A stretch of 8,678 nt of DNA, taken from contig JAICZB010000084.1 of the NCBI GenBank assembly GCA_025933895.1, positions 1 to 8,678 on the forward strand. Direction: 5' to 3'. Shown here one piece after another: positions 5,631-8,678 of the stretch (its first letter is position 1; every line of letters starts with the position of its first letter). The DNA comes from Thermoleophilia bacterium. Its GTDB lineage: Bacteria; Actinomycetota; Thermoleophilia; Gaiellales; Gaiellaceae. The notes under the pieces are model-generated. The model saw only the letters and a list, made by a program, of their open reading frames with translations, did not search any database and was not told the origin of the DNA. The position numbers and the translations under genes were made by a program.

Positions 5631-6400
5631 CTGCGCGCCAGGCGCGCGCCCGTGGACGAGGCTTGCTGTGGGTCGCGGTTCCGGCCGCGCTGCTGGCAGC
5701 AGGTGTGCTGATCATCAATTTCGTTCCCGGAGGACCGCACGCGCTCGCGCTGCTGGCGACCTTCGGCACGCCGGCGCTCGCCGCTGCGGGCGGGGTCTTT
5801 CGCGGCAGCGCGCGCTGGTGGCTCTGGCCGCCGGCCGCAGTGGGACTCTGGCTCGTGGCCTGGCTCGCGAGCGGGCTCGTGCGGGACGCGGCCGGTGTCG
5901 CGCTCATCGCGGAGGCCTGCCTCGCCGGTGCCTCCGCCGCCGCAGTGGTCGCCCCCGCCTGGTCGGTCCGTGTGGGTCTCGTCGCGCTCGCGGCGCTCGA
6001 CGTCGTCCTCGTCTGGGGAACGCCCACCGTCCAGCAGGCGACGACCACGCTCGAGCACGTGCGCATCCCTCACGCCGCAGGCATGTCCTTGCCGAACCTG
6101 CAGCAAGCGACCTTCGGCTCGGCCCTGATGGGCTGGCTCGACCTGCTCGCCCCGGCGTTGCTGGCCGTCGTCGTGGCCGGGCGGCGGAAGCTCGCGGCCG
6201 CTGTGCTCGTCGGGGTCGCGGCGTACTTCTGGGGTTACCTCCTCTTTACTGATACGACAACGGAGGTGGCAGCGACGGTGCCGGTTCTCGCCGGGTTAGC
6301 GTTGGCGTCCGCTCATGCGCGTCGCGGTCGTATCGGACATCCACTCGAACCTGCACGCGCTGGAGGCGGTCCTCGCCGCGATCGAGGCGGAGGCGCCTGA
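5615..6400 (+). CDS. Polytopic membrane protein, possible presenilin/SPP-like intramembrane aspartyl protease
   Basis: 261 residues with about eight hydrophobic segments: roughly 17-36, 43-62, 70-89, 94-113, 119-137, 167-189, 194-211 and 219-233. Two aspartates lie within membrane segments: D129 in ALAALDVVLVW and D176 in FGSALMGWLDLLAPALL, 47 residues apart. Presenilin and signal-peptide-peptidase relatives carry catalytic Asp in a (Y/F)D motif and a GxGD motif in successive TM segments, followed by a PAL motif. Here these read LD, GWLD and PVL (223-225), so the fold is suggested but activity is doubtful. Start: TTG 5615 is the first usable codon after the DUF3467 stop, with no good ribosome site; a second TTG at 5663 is possible. 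The polar tail overlaps the phosphoesterase gene by 86 nt, which is unusual and could reflect a frameshift or a non-conserved extension. An unrelated transporter-like protein cannot be excluded. Confidence 0.65.
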   Translation: MTAAAPARQARARGRGLLWVAVPAALLAAGVLIINFVPGGPHALALLATFGTPALAAAGGVFRGSARWWLWPPAAVGLWLVAWLASGLVRDAAGVALIAEACLAGASAAAVVAPAWSVRVGLVALAALDVVLVWGTPTVQQATTTLEHVRIPHAAGMSLPNLQQATFGSALMGWLDLLAPALLAVVVAGRRKLAAAVLVGVAAYFWGYLLFTDTTTEVAATVPVLAGLALASAHARRGRIGHPLEPARAGGGPRRDRGGGA

Positions 6401-7043
6401 CGAGCTCTGGTGTCTCGGCGATCTCGTCGGTTACGGGCCCCGGCCGAACGAATGCTGCGCCGCGATCGCCGAGCGGGCCGACGTCTGCCTCGCCGGCAAC
6501 CACGACCTCGCGGTGCGAGGCACGATCGACCTCGAGGAGTTCCACGGGGAGGCCGGGCTCGCGGCAACCTGGACGCGAAAAGTGCTCGAGCCGGAGTGGC
6601 TGGCTCTACTCGACACGCTCGAGCCGGAGGGGACCGCCCACGGCGTCGCTCTCTACCACGGCTCCGCACGCGACCCGATCTGGGAGTACGTCCTCAGCGA
6701 CGAGGCCGCCCTGGCGACGCTCGAGCTTGCGGGCTCGCCCCTCGTCCTCGTCGGGCACAGCCACGCAGCGCTGCGAATCGTGGAGTCCGGCGCCGAGATC
6801 GGCGGCGGTCTCGCCCCGGCCGACACGGAGCTCGAGCTCGCCGGCGTACGGGCGCTCCTCAACCCGGGATCGGTCGGTCAGCCGCGCGATGGCGACCCGC
6901 GGGCGGCGTACCTCCTGCTCGACCTCGACGCACAGCGCGCGAGCTTCCGCCGGGTCGAGTACGACGTCGAGCGGACGCAGAGCGAGATGCGGGAAGCGGG
7001 CCTGCCCGAGATGCTCGCGGCGCGGCTCGAGCTCGGTCTCTAG
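6315..7043 (+). CDS. Calcineurin-like metallophosphoesterase (YfcE/MJ0936-type)
   Basis: A 242-residue cytoplasmic phosphoesterase with the complete binuclear-metal signature in order: VVSDIHSN (D8, H10), CLGDLVGYGPRPNECC (G35-D36), LAGNHD (G61 to D64), ALYHGS (H115) and VLVGHSHAA (G147-H148, H150). NPGSVGQPRDGDPRAAY (183-199) is the usual closing strand region of the Metallophos_2 / MJ0936 phosphodiesterase group. Such proteins hydrolyse phosphomonoesters, phosphodiesters or nucleotides; the substrate cannot be told from sequence. The ATG at 6315 is fixed by the conserved MRVAVVSDIHSN beginning, and no alternative start codon is in frame just upstream. There is no Shine-Dalgarno sequence, so translation may be coupled to the membrane gene whose frame runs through the first 86 nt. 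It ends nine nt from the convergent sigma gene. Confidence 0.93.
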   Translation: MRVAVVSDIHSNLHALEAVLAAIEAEAPDELWCLGDLVGYGPRPNECCAAIAERADVCLAGNHDLAVRGTIDLEEFHGEAGLAATWTRKVLEPEWLALLDTLEPEGTAHGVALYHGSARDPIWEYVLSDEAALATLELAGSPLVLVGHSHAALRIVESGAEIGGGLAPADTELELAGVRALLNPGSVGQPRDGDPRAAYLLLDLDAQRASFRRVEYDVERTQSEMREAGLPEMLAARLELGL

Positions 7044-7056
7044 CCCGGACGGCTAG
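7040..7056. terminator. Symmetric hairpin shared by two convergent stop codons
   Basis: CTAGCC (7040-7045) is the exact reverse complement of GGCTAG (7051-7056), with the five-nt loop CGGAC. The TAG at 7041-7043 ends the phosphoesterase and the complementary TAG at 7055-7053 ends the sigma factor, so each arm carries one stop codon. The hairpin is the only structure between the convergent genes and could act as a weak bidirectional terminator. No T-run follows in either direction, so intrinsic termination is uncertain. Confidence 0.4.
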
Positions 7057-7712
7057 GCAGCTGGAAGCGCGGGCGGCGCGAGCGCGGGAACGGCCACGGG
7101 CGCGGCGGGCGCCGGAGCGGTGGCGACAGGCGCCTCGACCGCGGCGACCTCGCGCTCCTCGAAGATCTCGATCCCCTCGCGCGCGAGCGAGAGCTGGACG
7201 TCCTCCCGGGCCTTCCAGATCCGCCACTTGACGGTCGCCAGCGTCACCTCGAGGGAGTCGGCGATCTCGCTGTACGCGAGCCCGACGACGTCGCGCAGGA
7301 GGAGCGCCATCTTCAGGTCGACGCTGAGCGCCTCGACCGCGCGCCACACGGCGTCGATCGCCTCGAGCCGCTCGAACGGCGCGTCGAGCACCTCGAGCGG
7401 CGGGATGTCGTCGAGATCCACGACCGCCCGCGGGCGCCGCTCGGTTGCCCTCAGCTCGTCGAGGACGCGGTTCTTCGTGACCTGGAAGAGCCACGTCGTG
7501 AACTTCGAGCGGAGCGAGAAGCGCGGCAGCCCCTGGAAGACGCGGAGGAAGACCTCCTGCGTCAGGTCCTCGGCGAGCGTCCGGTCGCCGACCATGCGCA
7601 GCACGTAGTTGTAGACCGGAATCTGGTAAGCGCGGACGATGATCGAGAAGGCTCGTTCATCGCCCCGCTGCGCCTTCCGCAGTACGCCGTGATCAGGCTG
7701 GGGCAGCGACAA
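7053..7712 (-). CDS. ECF-type RNA polymerase sigma factor with Ala/Pro-rich C-terminal tail
   Basis: 219 residues of the sigma-70 family, group 4 layout, lacking regions 1 and 3. Region 2 is about 20-90: AFSIIVRAYQIPVYNYVLRMVGD, then DLTQEVFLRVFQGLPRF (core-binding and -10 recognition) and TTWLFQVTKNRVLDELR. A short acidic linker follows (DLDDIPPLEVLD). Region 4 is about 118-172, with LLLRDVVGLAYSEIADSLEVTLATVKWRIWKARED as the -35 helix-turn-helix. Residues 185-219 form an unusual Glu- then Ala/Pro/Val-rich tail. No anti-sigma factor gene is adjacent on either side, so its control is unknown. The start is TTG at 7712: the frame meets the gpmI stop nine codons upstream, and no ATG or GTG occurs before region 2. 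It follows gpmI by 24 nt and converges on the phosphoesterase. Confidence 0.92.
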   Translation of the reverse strand: MSLPQPDHGVLRKAQRGDERAFSIIVRAYQIPVYNYVLRMVGDRTLAEDLTQEVFLRVFQGLPRFSLRSKFTTWLFQVTKNRVLDELRATERRPRAVVDLDDIPPLEVLDAPFERLEAIDAVWRAVEALSVDLKMALLLRDVVGLAYSEIADSLEVTLATVKWRIWKAREDVQLSLAREGIEIFEEREVAAVEAPVATAPAPAAPVAVPALAPPALPAA

Positions 7713-7720
7713 GGTGCCGC

Positions 7721-7726
7721 AGTATA
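7721..7726 (-). promoter_or_regulatory. Candidate -10 box for the sigma factor gene
   Basis: The 24-nt gpmI-sigma gap contains TATACT (minus strand, 7726-7721), matching the -10 consensus at five of six positions, eight nt before the TTG start. No Shine-Dalgarno-like sequence is present in the gap. A start site at the usual distance would give a leaderless or nearly leaderless mRNA, so the sigma gene could be transcribed separately from gpmI. At 17-bp spacing the upstream hexamer is ACAAGT, not a good -35 match. Confidence 0.45.
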
Positions 7727-7736
7727 GACCGAATTT

Positions 7737-8678
7737 TCACGAGACTTGTACGAGATTTTTGCCCGTCATCTCGGACGGAGCCTCGAGCCCGAGGAGCGCG
7801 AGGAGCGTCGGGGCGACGTCGGAGAGCTCGCCGTCGCGCAAACCGGCTTCTGAAGCGGTCAGGACGACTGGCACGGAATTCGTCGTGTGGGCTGTGTGCG
7901 GGCTCGTTCCGTCCTCCTGCAGCAGGGTTTCCGCGTTCCCGTGGTCGGCGATCACGAGCGCCACACCCCCGGCACGATCGACCGCGTCGACGACGCGGCC
8001 GAGGCATTCGTCGGTCGTCTCCACCGCCTGCACGACGGCAGGGATCTCCCCCGTGTGCCCGACCATGTCGGGGTTGGCGAAGTTTACGACGACGAAGCCA
8101 TAGCCCCCCTCGTCGATCGCCCGCACGACGCGGTCGGCGACCTCGGGCGCAGACATCTCCGGCTTGTGGTCGTAGCTCGGCACGTCCCGCGGCGAGTCGA
8201 CGAGAATCCGATCCTCGCCGGCGAACGGCTCCTCGCGCCCGCCGCCGAGGAAGTACGTGACGTGCGCGTACTTCTCGGTCTCGGCCGAGTGGAGCTGGCG
8301 GATGTCGTGCGCCGCGAGCACCTCGGCGAGCACGTTCTCGACGTCCTGCTCCGCGAAGGCGATGGGGAAGTCGAAGTCGTCTCGGTAGCGGGTCATCGTC
8401 GTCAGATCGACCCCGAGCTCGCCGAGCTTCTCGGACAGCTGCCTCGCACGGTCGGGTCGGAAGTTGAAGAAGATCGCCGTGTCCCGCTCGGGATCGAGAC
8501 GCGGCCGACCGTCGATGACGACCGGCTCGATGAACTCGTCCGTCACGCCCGCGTCGTAGCTCGCCTGAACGGCGGCGATCGGGTCGGCCGCATGCTCGCC
8601 GTCACCGTTCACGATGGCCCGCAACGCGCGCTCGGTGCGATCCCAGCGGTTGTCTCGGTCCATCGCGTAGTACCGGCC
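7737..8678 (-). CDS. gpmI: 2,3-bisphosphoglycerate-independent phosphoglycerate mutase, C-terminal part (5' end outside window)
   Basis: Interconverts 3- and 2-phosphoglycerate in glycolysis and gluconeogenesis as a Mn2+-dependent, alkaline-phosphatase-superfamily enzyme in the cytoplasm. 313 residues are visible, starting with GRYYAMDRDNRWDRT, a strongly conserved GpmI segment. Then come FFNFRPDRARQL, QLHSAETEKYAHVTYFLGGG, and the metal-binding motifs VVNFANPDMVGHTG, VIADHGNAE and SPHTAHTTNSVP, ending in the family's usual GLEAPSEMTGKNLV. The ATG at 8663 is the Met within YYAMDRD and is not the start. The N-terminal part with the catalytic serine lies beyond base 8678. The dPGM (GpmA) type is excluded because this is an unrelated fold. 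The stop at 7739-7737 is followed after 24 nt by the sigma factor in the same reading frame. Confidence 0.96.
   Translation of the reverse strand, partial: GRYYAMDRDNRWDRTERALRAIVNGDGEHAADPIAAVQASYDAGVTDEFIEPVVIDGRPRLDPERDTAIFFNFRPDRARQLSEKLGELGVDLTTMTRYRDDFDFPIAFAEQDVENVLAEVLAAHDIRQLHSAETEKYAHVTYFLGGGREEPFAGEDRILVDSPRDVPSYDHKPEMSAPEVADRVVRAIDEGGYGFVVVNFANPDMVGHTGEIPAVVQAVETTDECLGRVVDAVDRAGGVALVIADHGNAETLLQEDGTSPHTAHTTNSVPVVLTASEAGLRDGELSDVAPTLLALLGLEAPSEMTGKNLVQVS

Noticed and set aside
8661..8663. ATG at 8663 as the gpmI start
   Set aside because: It is the internal Met of the conserved GRYYAMDRD segment; the gene continues beyond the window.

Overview
The window is a gene-dense, high-GC stretch of bacterial chromosome, about 70 % G+C by eye. 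GTG/TTG starts and short or overlapping gene junctions are frequent. At least two junctions look like leaderless promoters. Together with the family members present this suggests an actinobacterium (Actinomycetota, perhaps a Thermoleophilia-like soil lineage). The phylum is an inference and the class a guess. I see no tRNA, rRNA, CRISPR array, transposase or phage gene.

Layout. The left edge (1-401, +) holds the C-terminal third of a class I fructose-bisphosphate aldolase. A 141-bp convergent spacer follows, with possible terminator structures. Next comes a lower-GC gene (543-1070, -) for a small one-pass membrane protein of unknown function. From 5214 back to 1138 the minus strand carries a tightly packed four-gene run: a two-TM ion-channel-like protein with a cytoplasmic RCK (TrkA) domain, arginyl-tRNA synthetase (argS), class II fructose-1,6-bisphosphatase (glpX) and a cupin protein. 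The junctions are an 11-nt overlap, a 3-nt gap and a 17-nt gap, so the genes are probably co-transcribed.

The channel gene diverges from a plus-strand group: a DUF3467 protein (5232-5567), a polytopic membrane protein with a presenilin/SPP-like arrangement of two intramembrane aspartates (5615-6400), and a calcineurin-like metallophosphoesterase (6315-7043). The two divergent start codons are only 18 bp apart and share one small AT-rich core. It can be read as two overlapping -10 elements, each 6 nt from its ATG.

On the right, converging with the phosphoesterase, lie an ECF-type sigma factor (7053-7712, -) and, upstream of it, the C-terminal part of cofactor-independent phosphoglycerate mutase (gpmI, 7737-8678, -), which runs off the window.

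Biologically, three enzymes of central carbon metabolism (aldolase, GlpX, GpmI) lie within 9 kb. Aldolase and GlpX catalyse consecutive gluconeogenic steps. No obviously new multi-gene system is present. The points most worth a second look are the divergent leaderless promoter, three proteins with altered signature motifs (a channel without TVGYGD, a presenilin-like protein with GWLD instead of GxGD, an ArgS with LVSH instead of HVGH), and a hairpin that carries the stop codons of both convergent genes.
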